The position numbers and the translations under genes were made by a program. A stretch of DNA of 64,000 bases from Tyto alba (lineage: Eukaryota; Chordata; Aves; Strigiformes; Tytonidae), in assembly GCF_018691265.1 (NCBI RefSeq), contig NW_024881300.1:2499046-2563045 (forward strand), written 5' to 3'. The notes below the pieces were generated by a model. It made no database searches and was not told the origin of the DNA. It saw only the letters and a program-made list of their open reading frames with translations. Positions 15,501 to 28,580 of the stretch are shown here, piece after piece (position 1 is the first letter of the stretch; every line of letters starts with the position of its first letter).

Positions 15501-18057
15501 TGACATCAAACAGACAGATGATTTTTCGCCAGCACAACTCTACCATTGGAAATCCAAGCAGACACCAAATTACACAGAGAGAAAATCCTTCAGCCTGTAC
15601 ATGGGATCTGCACTAGAAATTCACTGCAGTAATACTACAAAACATGTTTGCCTATTCTCAAAAGATTTGCCAGTACGTGTGAAGGCTTTTATATGATCCA
15701 CAGCGGTACAGACATTTCTCTTCCTTTAGCACAGCCAGGAGAACCTATGCAAAAAGCATATTAAAAAAATAATCAGTAAGGCCAGCGGTTAGAAATCTTG
15801 TCCATATTTGATCCCCACCTTGCTGGAGACTAACTACAAGATTGCAGGACAGAATCACTGTGATTACAATCATTTACTGAAGCTGTTCAGTAAAGGCTCT
15901 GCAAAGCCCATGAGTCAGATTGGCTATGCCTTGTACGAGCACGGAAAGCACTGACGAACAATAATTATCAAATAATTATTTGTTAGACTCCTGCGTATAA
16001 AAAAATAACCCAACACCTTCTACTGATAAGGTTAGATCTTGTCCTTTTATATCCACCACTGAATGAAAAGTTTCACTCTAGTTGATTTCTCTTGCCCACC
16101 CCTGTCTTTTTATATCACTGCCTAAGGTAATTTTTAGTACAGGAATATGAGCCATCATCTGAAGCCACTCCTCAGAGCACACAGCACTGACTTGCTAGTT
16201 AATTTTATCTCTCATCATGCTTGAACAACCTCTTGATAACAGGGAGTTTTTCTTTTTTTAAACAAAAGCTGTATCAACAATGAAACAATACAGACAAGAG
16301 TTAACCACAACAGCAACAATATTAAATGGTATGTAAAATGGAAAGAGAACTCTACAATTACACTAAAGCATAAAATTTCAACTTTCCCACTCATTTCTAA
16401 AGGAATATGGAGAACAAAGTTTCTCGGCTATTTTTACATCTTCTGATCATTCTGAAAACTTCAAGGAAACTTCAAGGATTTGCTAACACAACATAATACA
16501 ACTGCTGCTTTCAGATAGCACTGGAGAGAGGATCTCAGATTCATTAAAAGGGTGCATTTGGTTTTCTGTAAGAGGACGAAGAGCTAGATTCTGCTTCAGA
16601 AAGTCCCATGATTTCCATGTTATCTCTTAACCCTGTTTGCTAACTGCCTGCTCCAGGGACTTCTCTCTTACAAAGTTCAAGACCCAGCAGGGCTCTGGTT
16701 TCTCTGGCTGTGAGTGACAACATCCCTCTCAAGGCTTCTACCAAGTTAACAGATTCTGGGGGTCTAATAAAATATTTTCAACAGACTGCTCATACCTCAG
16801 GAACTGGCTCTTTGAACTGCATGCCAGTTTCAATGCTGAAAAGCTCCCAGGCAAACAATCTGTTCAGTTGGCCCATTAACCACTAAATAATTTCAGTGGA
16901 TGTCAGTGATGGTTTATAATCTTCAGCAAGACCTACAACTTGGGGTTGGTGGGTGCTTTTAAATTAGCACCACCTGATGCTCATTTATACAGAAAATGCT
17001 CTACCTGGGATTCCCTTAATGAGACCACTAGGCTCCTAAATTCCTTTTTACAGGGCACATGCTTCTTCTCATGAAGTACAGGATGAGGGCATGGCTTCCA
17101 CTGATACAGCATTAATGCATCTGACAGGCTGCCTAAAGCCTTTGTTTGCGCAGTCATTCCCTCACTATGCAAGTCAAAGCAGGCTGCACAGATACTTTTC
17201 CATTGATACAATCAATGCTGCTACCAATGGATACCAGAGGCTGAAATGGCTTGAATATACACAAGAATAAAAGCCATCTGTCTGACAGACTTGGCATTTC
17301 TCACTGAATACTGCAAAGAATTAATGGAACAAAACTCAAGGAGATCTGTTGCAGGCTGTTTGCTGAAGGGTTACCTTTCATAATCTCAGTTTTGCATTCC
17401 TTATCCATTTGCACACACACACAGAGATGTATTAACTATGAACATGCAATAGTTTTGCTAATTAGCTCAATCAGAAAAGACTAAACATATTCCAACTTCC
17501 TTAATATGAACCAATTTAAAGACAGTACTTTATCCCTCATGAGTAAGGCTGGCTACCTGACATTTTTATTTAATACTAATGTTGAGTCCACTGAAATTCA
17601 TACACAGTGTTCTGGAGAAAATCAAATTTCTGAGATAACATAAGAGGTGGTCCTTATATAGGTCACTTTAAGAACATACATACGCCAGCAAGTATTTACG
17701 AGAACTCTTTCCTCTTTTATAAAACCACATGCATCTGCCTCGTCTGGTCTGCACAGCATGTGAAACTGGTTCCAACCCTAAAGCAAAAAACAGACCACAT
17801 TAAAGCAACCCAACTAAACATCCCACACATTTCAATACACATAGCAAAAATTATTCCAAAAACTCATGTTCTCCCCTACTATCTGCTGTCTCAAGCCCAT
17901 TTATTCATTTGTACTTCCCATCAAAACCTCATAATTAATTCAAGTGCTTAAGTCTTCAGCTCTAATTTACAGATAGCCTCCAAATAGGTAAAGGTCTGGT
18001 GAACCAGAACTCTACAAACCAAGTGCCTCCAGTTGTTTTGATTATATGCAGAAGATT

Positions 18058-18085
18058 AAAAAAAAAAAAATATATATATATATAT
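18058..18085. repeat. A13 followed by a TA dinucleotide repeat
   Basis: Thirteen A bases are followed by about seven TA units in GLG1 intron 1. It is probably a length-polymorphic microsatellite. Confidence 0.85.
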
Positions 18086-21000
18086 CAGGGTTTTTTAAAA
18101 AACAATCTGCAAGCAGTTTGAGGTCTCCTGGGTATTGATCAAGAACTTAATAGAGTAATTAGCCAGGGTTCATTAAAACATGCCTACATTAGCCTCCCTA
18201 GATATTTAATCTGAATTCATTCACACAGCCATGTGCCACAGGTGAAAAATTTTAACCCCCCTTAGGACCAGTTTCCCATAATATGGACATCTTTTCCCAC
18301 CAAGGCTTCACCAAGTCTTTGCCCTATTTCTATTACTGGGAGCTGAAATAATTTCTCCTCCTGACTTTAGTATCAAGCTCCTCCAAAGGGTCTTGACATG
18401 CAACTTCAGCCCCCAAGGTTTTACCTGGATGAGCTGACACTGTCCAGGTCTCTCCAAGGGTGAGCATATCTGGAGCAGGGACCACTGAAACACATGAAGC
18501 CACTCCCGAGCACTGCCATTCACAGACAAATACACCGAAACCAGCTCCCATTTTCCCTGCACAAGAACTGCTGCATGTTCTGTTTTACCTCACTTTTACC
18601 TCCCTATATACATGTTAACATGCAATGGTAGAGCATTGTTCTCTAAGCTATCAGCTCCAAGACTCTTAACCTGAGCGCTGAGCACCTGAAGCAGCCTCAC
18701 CTAGCCAGCAAGCCACCACACTTCAGCCTCTCCCGAAAACACTCTTCCTAGAAGCACCACAAAGCATGACAGAATAAAATGAGAAATGGCTTTTCAGAGA
18801 ATGGTCTCTCTTGAAGTACTCTGCTGAGGTTTTAACGCAACGCAAAGACAGCATAAAAAGTGGGACAAGAGCTAGGGTTGGCTGAGGCATGAAAACCTCC
18901 AGGGAATACTGACCTTACAAACAAGGCATTTGTAAAAGCCCAAAAAACCTCCAGGAAATGTTCATTAGAACCTTTTAACCATCCTCCCCTGACACACGAT
19001 AAACAAAATGCTCTGTTCAGAAAGGAAAAGCCTAAAATACACATATAATTAGCCCATACTATTACTGTCATTACTGAATGCCACGGTGGGCAGTATTGAA
19101 GAGGACAAACTAAATTTTCCATCACTTGAAACACATGCTATCCACTCCTTCCCCAAACCAGCCAAATACATCCCTGAGATGATCCTTTCTACAAAAACAA
19201 GCATTAAAACAGAAAAGAGCTCTGTAACCAAACAGCTTGGAAACAAATGAGGCAAATCAACTGCAGTAAGAGCTTAGGGTGCAAGAGCTGCAGCTAGTAA
19301 TTGAAAGCTATACTGAACATGCACCAGGGTTTATCCAGACAAACCACCCCCTCAGAAGAGCTGACCACCTCATCCAGAAACTTATGCTGGAACATTTCTC
19401 AGTGAGTGACCAGACAGGTCAGCTTATTCCATAAGCAGAAGAAAGAGACTGTTAATAAAGAAATTCAAGCTAAAGCTGTTTCCCCTTACAGGAATAGGGA
19501 AATCCCAAATGCTCACGCAGCAATTTAGCTGTAACTGTTGACACATCTTTAGCATATATTCCCCACCTGCTGCAGACCTTGCGGCTGGGTCAGATGGGCC
19601 AAGGTGCCTCTTCATGCTATTCCACAGAGGGAGCCACTGCCTCTATCTGCTAGAGCATTGCCTCAAATTTACAGCATAAACTATTTGAAACACTTCAGCA
19701 AAATCACCGTTTGGGATGTGGCTACCTCAACAGTAAGTAAATGGTCAAGCAGTCTAAATGAAGTTAACTGGGGAATCTTATTTTTATTTAAAGGAAAAAA
19801 AAAAAAACACAGATTACTCACAATTTGTTAAAAAGCTCAGAGGAAAAAAGAAGTCGCAGTTTAGGCTCATTAGGATATTTTGTAAAACTTCAAACATCTT
19901 ATAAAAAATTAGGCCCTGATCACATAGGTGCAAGTGTTCAACTACAAGACATCCACATAAGAGATGCACATCATTTTAGTTCTGCACTCTGTTTATTTAT
20001 GCTTGGACAAGCCTGACACATGCCAAGATTTAAAACTATTAAGCTTAATTTTACATTTAAATCCCCCTCATCCTACCCAAGCAGCCAAGCTCTGAACACA
20101 AAGCAAGCCTATGGGGCTGGAAGTGCAGTCCCCCTGCTCCATTCATCCTAAACTGTTTCATATTATGTTATGTCATATTATTCAAATGCAAGTGTGACCA
20201 ATAGGCCTCCCTCTCCACTCCACTGGCAGCTCTCCAAGGAGCAAGGGTTATTTTGATAACTTTTATCTGTTGTTTTCTTCAACAAGCGCTTTCTTCTCCA
20301 CAGCGAGCAGGGAGTTTCATTGATAAAAACTACCTCAGTGTCCACAGTCTTACAGGCAAGGCTAAGACAGAGCGCCGCAATACTCCCAAAATCATGAGCA
20401 GTATCCATCACGCACGACCTCAGGCTCTTACACTCTCAAGCAGATCCACAGCTTGTTGCAGATTATGTGCGACTTCATAAACATGTGTGAGAAACTTAGC
20501 AAGACACATAGTCTAGAGAATTTGAGGACAAGTTGCCTGTGCCTCTTTTCCCTCCTCCACAGCTGCTCCCAGGGTCTCTGTCACATTAAAAGGAACAGTT
20601 CCGATTTTCCTGAAGGATGAATGCCTAGGGCAATCAAATCCCAAATATTTACCAGGCACATGAATATCAAATCTAAGAACAAATAAGGTCTTCAGGGTAG
20701 TAATATCCTACTCCAAATCACACTTCTCTTTGACATGAGCCTCAGGCATTTTGGTACAGAAATAGCATATTGCTGTTCTTGTAGTCCTAGAATTCCTTTC
20801 GGACTAAAACAAGTTGCAGATTTGCTCCAGAAGAACGATGAAGCAACATTTCAATCCTACACAATGTTTTTAAGATTCTCATATGTTACAGGCAAAAAAA
20901 ACCCTTCCATGTTTTTCAAAAAGCACTTTCCATGGATTAGAGCTAGCAAGTTCTAACACCAAGTAACTGAGATCTATGCCTAGTGCAGTTACCTTCTGAT

Positions 21001-22172
21001 ACAGCAAGTCTTGCCAGTAAATGTTAAACGTATTCATATTTTTTTTGGTAAGGAAAAACAAACATAGCTATGTCTCATTCAGGTGACAGACTAATTTTTA
21101 AAAAAATATGCAATTTGCGCACCATTGAGATGTTACTCATTCCCAAGATTATACAGGCGAAGCTCAACTGTTATGGAACATGTAAAGCTGAAAAGCAAAA
21201 AAAAAAAAAAAAGCACCCAAAACACCACACACAAACAAACAAAAAAAAACCCATACCCAAACCTCACCTCTGTTCACAGCACCGAGACGGACTCACTGTT
21301 TTGCCCACACTTTCAGCCTGTATACTATTCTACTGTTACCACGTAGTGCAGCTGAGGAAACCAAAGCAGTTCTTTTAGCCAGCAGCTCCCAAAGTGACAC
21401 AGGATCATAAAACAGGTTCTCATCCAGGTCCAGCCCAAGATGTCACCAACCTCAGATACCTGTCAGATTTATAGGATAGCCATCAGATTTACATTTTCAG
21501 CCTGGACAGCCAGACCCGGAAAAGAACAAATGTGAACACCCCAGTCAGACAGAAAACAGACAAGGCTGCAAATTAAGAGCATATCCACAGGGGTAACTAC
21601 AGGAATGGCAACTGATGGCAAAGAAGTTCTTCTCCCCTTGCACTGGGGCTGTAGCGGTCCTCAGAGCAAGATGCACTTTAAGGCAGCTGCTAACAACTAC
21701 CGCTACCTGGAACACCAGGACAGAAAGGGTTTCTATGCACTCCAAGTCACTGTTATTCTGGAAGATTCACCCCATCTTGTACCTCTTCCAGGGAAAGGCA
21801 ACATCTTTCTACTGTTACAGCATCCAACCAAAAACATCAGAACTGCAGGATAAATACTTCCATGGCCAAAATCTCAGCAGTATGTCACGCAATCCAAGAG
21901 GTTGTAATAGTTATCTCTCACTTGCTTCTCTCTGAAATCAATCATTTGAATATATAGCTACTGTATTCACTGTCATCAGGCCAATTCTGTGGTTTTATCA
22001 GTATCACAGAACATTACAGCGTATTTCTAGAAAAACAAGTACTTTTCACACAAGAGCAAGCTAGAATAACAGCTCCTGTACCCTGATCTGGAAAGACTTA
22101 ATTAAGATGATTTGGCCAGCATAGCTTTGGTTTGACATTTGAATAACAAGGAGTATGAAAAATTCTGTGTTT

Positions 22173-22201
22173 AAAAAAAAAAAAAAAAAAAAAAACACAC
22201 C
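22173..22201. repeat. Poly(A) run (23 A) followed by CA units
   Basis: This is an uninterrupted run of 23 A followed by a short ACACACC tail. It may mark an old retroposed tail, but I recognise no element upstream and no target-site duplication. Confidence 0.75.
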
Positions 22202-24571
22202 AGCAAAACAAGAGAAGTGTCCACCTTGACTATTAAGGATGGGTACATGCCCAGATGCTGAACACGAGTCCACTGCTCTAGTATCCCAGAAGAAGTCTGA
22301 GTCCCAGCAGGGAAGCAGTGGCAAAGAGCACTGTCTGCCCAAGACTGGATCCCCCCACCTTCTGCATCTCAGCTTCTAAAAACAGAGAGGAGAATAACCC
22401 TGACATCATCATCCTTCTGTTTCCAGGTGGCTTCATGACCAGGAAAGTGGCTGTGCCACTGTTCAATTCTCCATCTACTCTGACTTCCTCCTATGAAAAT
22501 GCTGATCTACCGACGATGCACACAGCTCCCCTGTCCATATGGTTTCAGATTCACTGGTATACACAGAAGCAAGCTCACTGTTGAAGCCCTGGATTCAGGT
22601 CTGAACATGTAGTAAAACATGCCCAAAATAGTGCTACCATGGGATAGGGCCCAAACTGATGAACTTACTATAGAGGACAATGAGCTCTGTAAATATGGGA
22701 GCAAACAGCACCGTACTCACACTGCTCAAATTCTACTCACATGCAATATTTCAACAGCTCTGAGGCCTTATTTTAGATACCTTTCAAAGCTAACCTCTTG
22801 ATTCACGTTATTTTATGGCTTTTAATGCTACAAAAAGCATGCAACACACAAACAAATAACTTAAAGAAAAACGTGCCAAAGCCCTAAAGGGCTGTTCAAA
22901 AGTACTTTCAGCAACATGGTTCCCAAGGTAGTGAACTGTAACATTAGCCAGCCTCCGCAAGTTTATTTTAAATGGTTCCTGAGAACAAAAGTTCAGTTCA
23001 GAAAGACTCTTCTGGCCCAATTTAAGATCAGAACAATCAAGTTATATGAAATAATACTCTGCCTTAAAATTTGAGACAACAAAGTTTCAAAGATATACAG
23101 AGGTTGTCCAACATTTTCATGTCTAACAGGCTATAAACTACTCTTGCCCCGCTCTTAACACCTTCCTTTTTTACCATTCTGCTTGAACGGCTCAGTATTC
23201 GGTTCACAGAGGGGCTTTTTTTTAAGCCAAAACTTTCATCTCCTAAAGAGGATCCCAATTCCAAATCAGTGAACCCATAAGGTAATGCAGGAATGATTAC
23301 AGTCAGAGACAAAACTGCACCTCCCAGCAGACAAAAGATCACTTTAAGATGGTGACAATATGCTGCCATGTTATTTAAAGTTATTCATGATGTACAACTC
23401 TAAGCTGTAGGAAGGTTTTTGCCTATTTCTATTTGCCTTAAGCCACTTCAGTCACCACACTGAGTAATACAGCTGTGGCGGGCCAACAACCAGCAGGTAA
23501 AGTGACTGAAGCACTCATTTTCACCTTCTCTTTTAGTTACACAGCAGAGAAATCCAAGTTCAATACTCCCCCCCCAGCTGCATGACAACACCACACAGCC
23601 TACCTGAGCTCTCCAGCATTCTTAGAAAGTTTTCTGAAAATGCCTTCTGCAAATATTCCAAGTTTAAGGTACTGTACACCCTAGTGAGTAAGGTAGACAA
23701 TGTCATGGTGGATTTCACTGGAATGTCTCAAGGGGGGAAAGTATTTGAGGAAATTACTTTGGGAAGAGCTGACATACAAAAAGAAGAATTTAAATTCCAT
23801 CAGCACTCTCCCTAGCAGAACAAGTTTAGACTATGGTTTTATACAATAGGATGCTGGAAGAGTTCACAAATGCCTGGAGGAGGGTAGGGAAACAAAACAC
23901 CCTGTAGTTTGTGGTTTGTATGCTGTTCCCCTCTGTGTAGGCCCTACCTGTGAGCTGCTCAAAGAAAGAAAGCCAACATAGCCTCAGAGCACATGAAAGG
24001 GGTTTGATGTGGACGAGTTCGAGCCACACTGCTGAGTACCTGAGCTACAGTAAACTCTGCATTATTCCAGGAAAGTCTGCTCCATACACTGCTGCTATTT
24101 CTGTAGTCAGAGAGGAAAGTATTATCAGTGATGGTTCACCATGTGTTCGATGCCTGCTAAAGCAGAGGTAAAGGGTCATGAAGCAAAAATATGAAACACA
24201 GCAAGTTTTTGTTTGTGTTCTGCAAGGAAAGTGCAGAATTGCATCCCTCCCACTAGTATTTTGCACATATACATCTAATTAAGGCTATTAACTATACCAT
24301 TAGAATAGGCATACACCTTTAGAGTCTTTAGAAAAGTACAACCCCTAGTAACACACCTTCCCAGATGATGCTGTTATCATTGGGATTCCTAGAGACAGAA
24401 CAAGCATTTGCCACAGAAGTCCCATTCCAGTACTCTGTTTAATAAAAATGCAGGGTAGACAAACTAGTGCTTCAGCTTTTTCTTCTTTGGCATTAAAAAA
24501 TAATGTTGCTTCATACCACTAATCAAAGTAAGTAAAGATGGCTGCTGATCACTGCCTGGAAGCCTTCAGGT

Positions 24572-24611
24572 AAAAAAGTAAGCAATGTTACAAAAAAGTA
24601 AGCAATGTTAC
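24572..24611. repeat. Perfect 20-bp tandem duplication
   Basis: The unit AAAAAAGTAAGCAATGTTAC occurs twice head to tail (24572-24591 and 24592-24611) without a mismatch. It lies in GLG1 intron 1 and has no evident function. It looks like a recent replication-slippage event. Confidence 0.9.
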
Positions 24612-27600
24612 AGTCACAAGATCTTTTGTTTCTGCTGCAAATAGTGACTCAAACAGCTGTGTTTTCCAGCAGCAACTGCTGTTAAGTATTTTCTAACCTG
24701 TACTTCCCTCCAGCAAACACTGACCCTCTTATCCTGCTGAATCTTGGCCTGAGAACACACAGTTGCAGAAAATTCACCCCACTGTTTTAAGCAGAAAAAA
24801 TGGATCATCAAGGTTGCCATAAGAAACCTCCCATTCAAACCACACTTTACAGCATACTTAGTTTCTCCAGCTCCACGCTGACTAAAAAGATTCTCCTGTA
24901 TCTTGTTCTACACTACTCATTAAGCAGTTCTGGTTTCACCTATAACACGCAACTCTGACTTTTCCGCACTTCTTTAATGATGCTAGCTACAACGTGTGTA
25001 CGTTACTGAAAAGCAGACAACCTTTGGTCTGAAGACTGGCAGCAAGAAATACTGCATCAGCATACTCGTTGCTTGTGCAGAGTCAACTCTACAGACTTCA
25101 GTAAGATAAGATAGATGTCAGCATGAATTTGAATAGCTGTGTTACAGTGAGAGACCCAGCATCTCACCTCTTGCATGTCTCAAATATCGAAGCACCAAAA
25201 ATACAGTGCTCATAGCATCAGTTCAAAAGTAACAACCAAAAAAAGCAGCTGGGTCAGCAATGTCATACATGAATAGCAGTATAAAATGCTTGACAAATAA
25301 AACTCATGGTCAACAGTTCTCTGCACCTGTATTTGCTCAGGACCTTGTATCGATGGAGACCAGATTTTGACTGGCCTGTCTGAATTCCACAGTAAGAGGC
25401 TCACATTAATAGTGATTTCTTTAGCCATGGCCGTGGCTAAAGATTTGCAGTCTCATGAACAATTCATGTGGTAAATTATGACAACTGCAGTATTGCAGTG
25501 ATTTTACTTGAAAGGACGCAGTTTTTACAGTTTTATGACATATGTAGATAGGCCAGAGACACTGACATAAGCAAAAAAGATCAGTTTGGTAATGAAAGAG
25601 CTTATTGTAAGCCTCTTCCAGATCTTATTTCTACTCAGCTGAGAACTGGGTAACAAAAGTTGACTCAGCTCAAATCAAGCCTGGACTGTTACAGAAAGTC
25701 TACAAGCCAAGCAGGTTTGGGTTGGTTTGGTTTTTTTTTAATTCTATCAAAACTTTTTGTAGGGCAATTACTTCAACACTTAGAAGAATGCATGCTCTGC
25801 TGAGTTTGTTTGCAGTTCACTTGGTGGAAACTATTTTACCAGGCACTAACAGGACAGTCTATAAAAGAAAGTCTCAATTAGCAAATTACTGAGCATGATA
25901 AAGGCTGGTGAGCCTCCTAATAAGATTCAAGAGATCTAGACAGCAAACTTGCCATCAGATTAAGCTAGGTATTATTTTTTAAACAAAAGACAGCACATTT
26001 GCCTGAATGATTTTGTACAGAAGGGCTGGAATAACTATTTGTTATTTACCTATCCTGTTACATGTAAGTACTTAATTATACCCACGTAACCAGCTGTGTT
26101 CTCTAGAAAAGACTCAAAATTCCTGAGAATCAAATAAGGAAACTACAAGAAGTTTTTCACAGAAGAACACATAGTTCTACCACTAACTGCAAAAGCGTAA
26201 AGTGCTTCAGGCATGTAGAGAAACCATGAATACTTATTACATTAAATACTACCTTTCTGTCACCTCAGCAGTTCTTACACATTGTTTCAGGCAAAGATGC
26301 AAATAATACCAAGTGCAGGTAATGAACATTCCTGTCCTGCATGATTAATGTTCATTTGTCCCTACGTTGTTACATGGCAAAGGAGATATTAGGATTGTAC
26401 CACTAGTCTTAAGCCACAGCACTGACAATATTAAAGGCATCAAATGTACAGTTGGAGCTAAGGTAAAATTTTAGACATTACAACCAAGTAACGCGCTCTA
26501 ACACAAACGCATGACATCTAAGCTCACAAAGTTGTAAGACCTACAAGATACACTTATCTAAAGGAAAAAAAAAACCAAACCAAAACTCGGGCATTACACC
26601 CTCACAAAGACAGTGTGGAGAAAACATACACCTCTCAAACTACTGAAGGAAATTCCTCAGCTCGGAGCTGCAGACATTCAGACACCAGCGTGCCAGGACG
26701 CAGCTTTTAGGAATGCCACCTCTGCTCGGGAATAGAACAGCATGGGTTTTCATCTACTGTCCTGATGAAGAGAGGTAGGAATCATGTTACAAGCTGGTAC
26801 TCATGGAAGGGAGGATCTCTGCTCCTCACCTAATGCACTGCTACGGGTACTGATAAACTAAGCATCCGGAAAATGAAAGTATCCCATGATGACAAAAAAT
26901 GATCAGCCAACAGAACTGAAATCTTTTAATACCATAGCAACCAACTTCACAGACCTTAAAACTAGATTAGTCAGAAGATCAAAAAACTATTTTGAGGCAA
27001 GACTTAAATTAAAAAGGAAATTACCTAGACCTTTTATTCATCCAATTCTTTGGGGTTTATTACTAGGAAGAATAACGGCAAAGCTTTTCGAAGAGTAAGC
27101 ATACACTTTCCGAAGACCAAAACAAAGTCCACCAAGAAAGCAGTGCTCCCATGCAGGAAAGCTACACTGTGAAGAACATCTAGACATTACCTCTATATTT
27201 GGAAACAAAGGCAGCACACGATTTGCTTAGAATCGTTTTGTTCCAACCGTGACAACCCAAAGCAGCACCAGAGCTAGAGAGATCTCCTTTCCTCCAGCAT
27301 GAGAAAGGAGAGGATGCAAATGGGGAAAACCTAATCTAGCTGGACCAGTCTCTACTGTCAGAACTGACCGACTCTTTGCTTTTTAACATATTCAGCTGTT
27401 TGGATCAGTAACTCACCTCCCTACAACCAGACCTCAGCATCACACAGCTTTCTCAGTTCATCCTGAGCCAAGCTCAGACTGCACAGCCTGCATCAAACTT
27501 TACTTCTTCCCTTGTATTTCCGTTCCTTTTCTCCTTGGTATTCAGAGCTGCAGCAGGCCAGCAGTGCCAGCTCACCAGAGGAAGCAGACTTGTAAGATAA

Positions 27601-28563
27601 CCCCTTTTATTAAGCCAAACTGACACATAACTACCCACCACAAGTATCAGTCTGCCAAGAACAGCACAGAAAAAAAAAAACCCACCCCACAAGCACAAAA
27701 ACACTCCAAACAAAACAACAAAATAAAACCGAACCCAAAACAAAGTCTACTCCTCACCCCGCCAAACCCTACAAAAATAACTCTCTCAGATAAGCAGAAG
27801 TGCAGCAACCATTAATATCACTAATGATATGAAGAACCAAAAACCTGTGCTTAATATTCTGGTCACAAGACAGTAAGTCCAGGACCTAGCAGGAGAGAGG
27901 CCATCTTACCCTCTAGTCAGCTCACATGTGGCTTTAGAAAGACGAAAAGGGTAATTTTAAATATTGCTACATGCCGAGATGAAGCCAGAGGCTGATGCTC
28001 AAGTAACCCAAACACAGATCAGACTTTTAAAGTGCATTTAGAATTTTACTTTAAGACTTAACGACAAAAGCCTGGAGGAAATTGGGTTTACGCTATCTGA
28101 ACACAAGGAGAAACAAGAACTTCAGAACAAAAACGTAGCTAATCTCAGTTAAGAAGCCAAGCTCAGGAGAAAGACCTACAGAGTGTTCCAGCCTCATCTC
28201 CACCATTTTCGTTTGTTGTTGCTCTTGTTTTTTCACAACTTAATTGCCTCAATCCCTTCCTCCTAGGCCCTACCATTCCCTTCCACTGACTTCAACAGAT
28301 CCACCTTCCATTTTATGAATTTTAGAAACTGAAGGGACCAGTCTCAACCATCCAAATTAGTCTGCCTCTGCCACTAACCACTGTAAATTCTTCATTAAAT
28401 TCAGTATGAGACAGCATGGTATCTGGAAATTTCTAATGCAGATGCCCAGGCTTCAACTCATCTAGAGCCTAGCACCCAGTTAACAGCCCAATAATTAACT
28501 CCATCTCTTGCAACACATTTTTACTGAGGTTAGGTCAACTTCAACTATGGGTAAGAATTCTCC

Positions 28564-28580
28564 TTTTTTTTTTTTTTTTT
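28564..28580. repeat. Poly(T) run (17 T)
   Basis: This is a homopolymer in GLG1 intron 1, within a longer pyrimidine stretch. Confidence 0.8.

Noticed and set aside
24010..24030. tRNA-like GTTCGAG motif
   Set aside because: There is no matching A box or acceptor-stem pairing around it, so no tRNA gene is supported.
26886..27098. 70-codon plus-strand frame with a basic, hydrophobic C-terminus
   Set aside because: It has an ATG start but no recognisable family, splice context or promoter. It is probably chance in AT-rich intron sequence.
27474..27743. Minus-strand frame that looks like a membrane protein
   Set aside because: The hydrophobic run is simply translation of an A/C-rich low-complexity tract read as T/G-rich codons.
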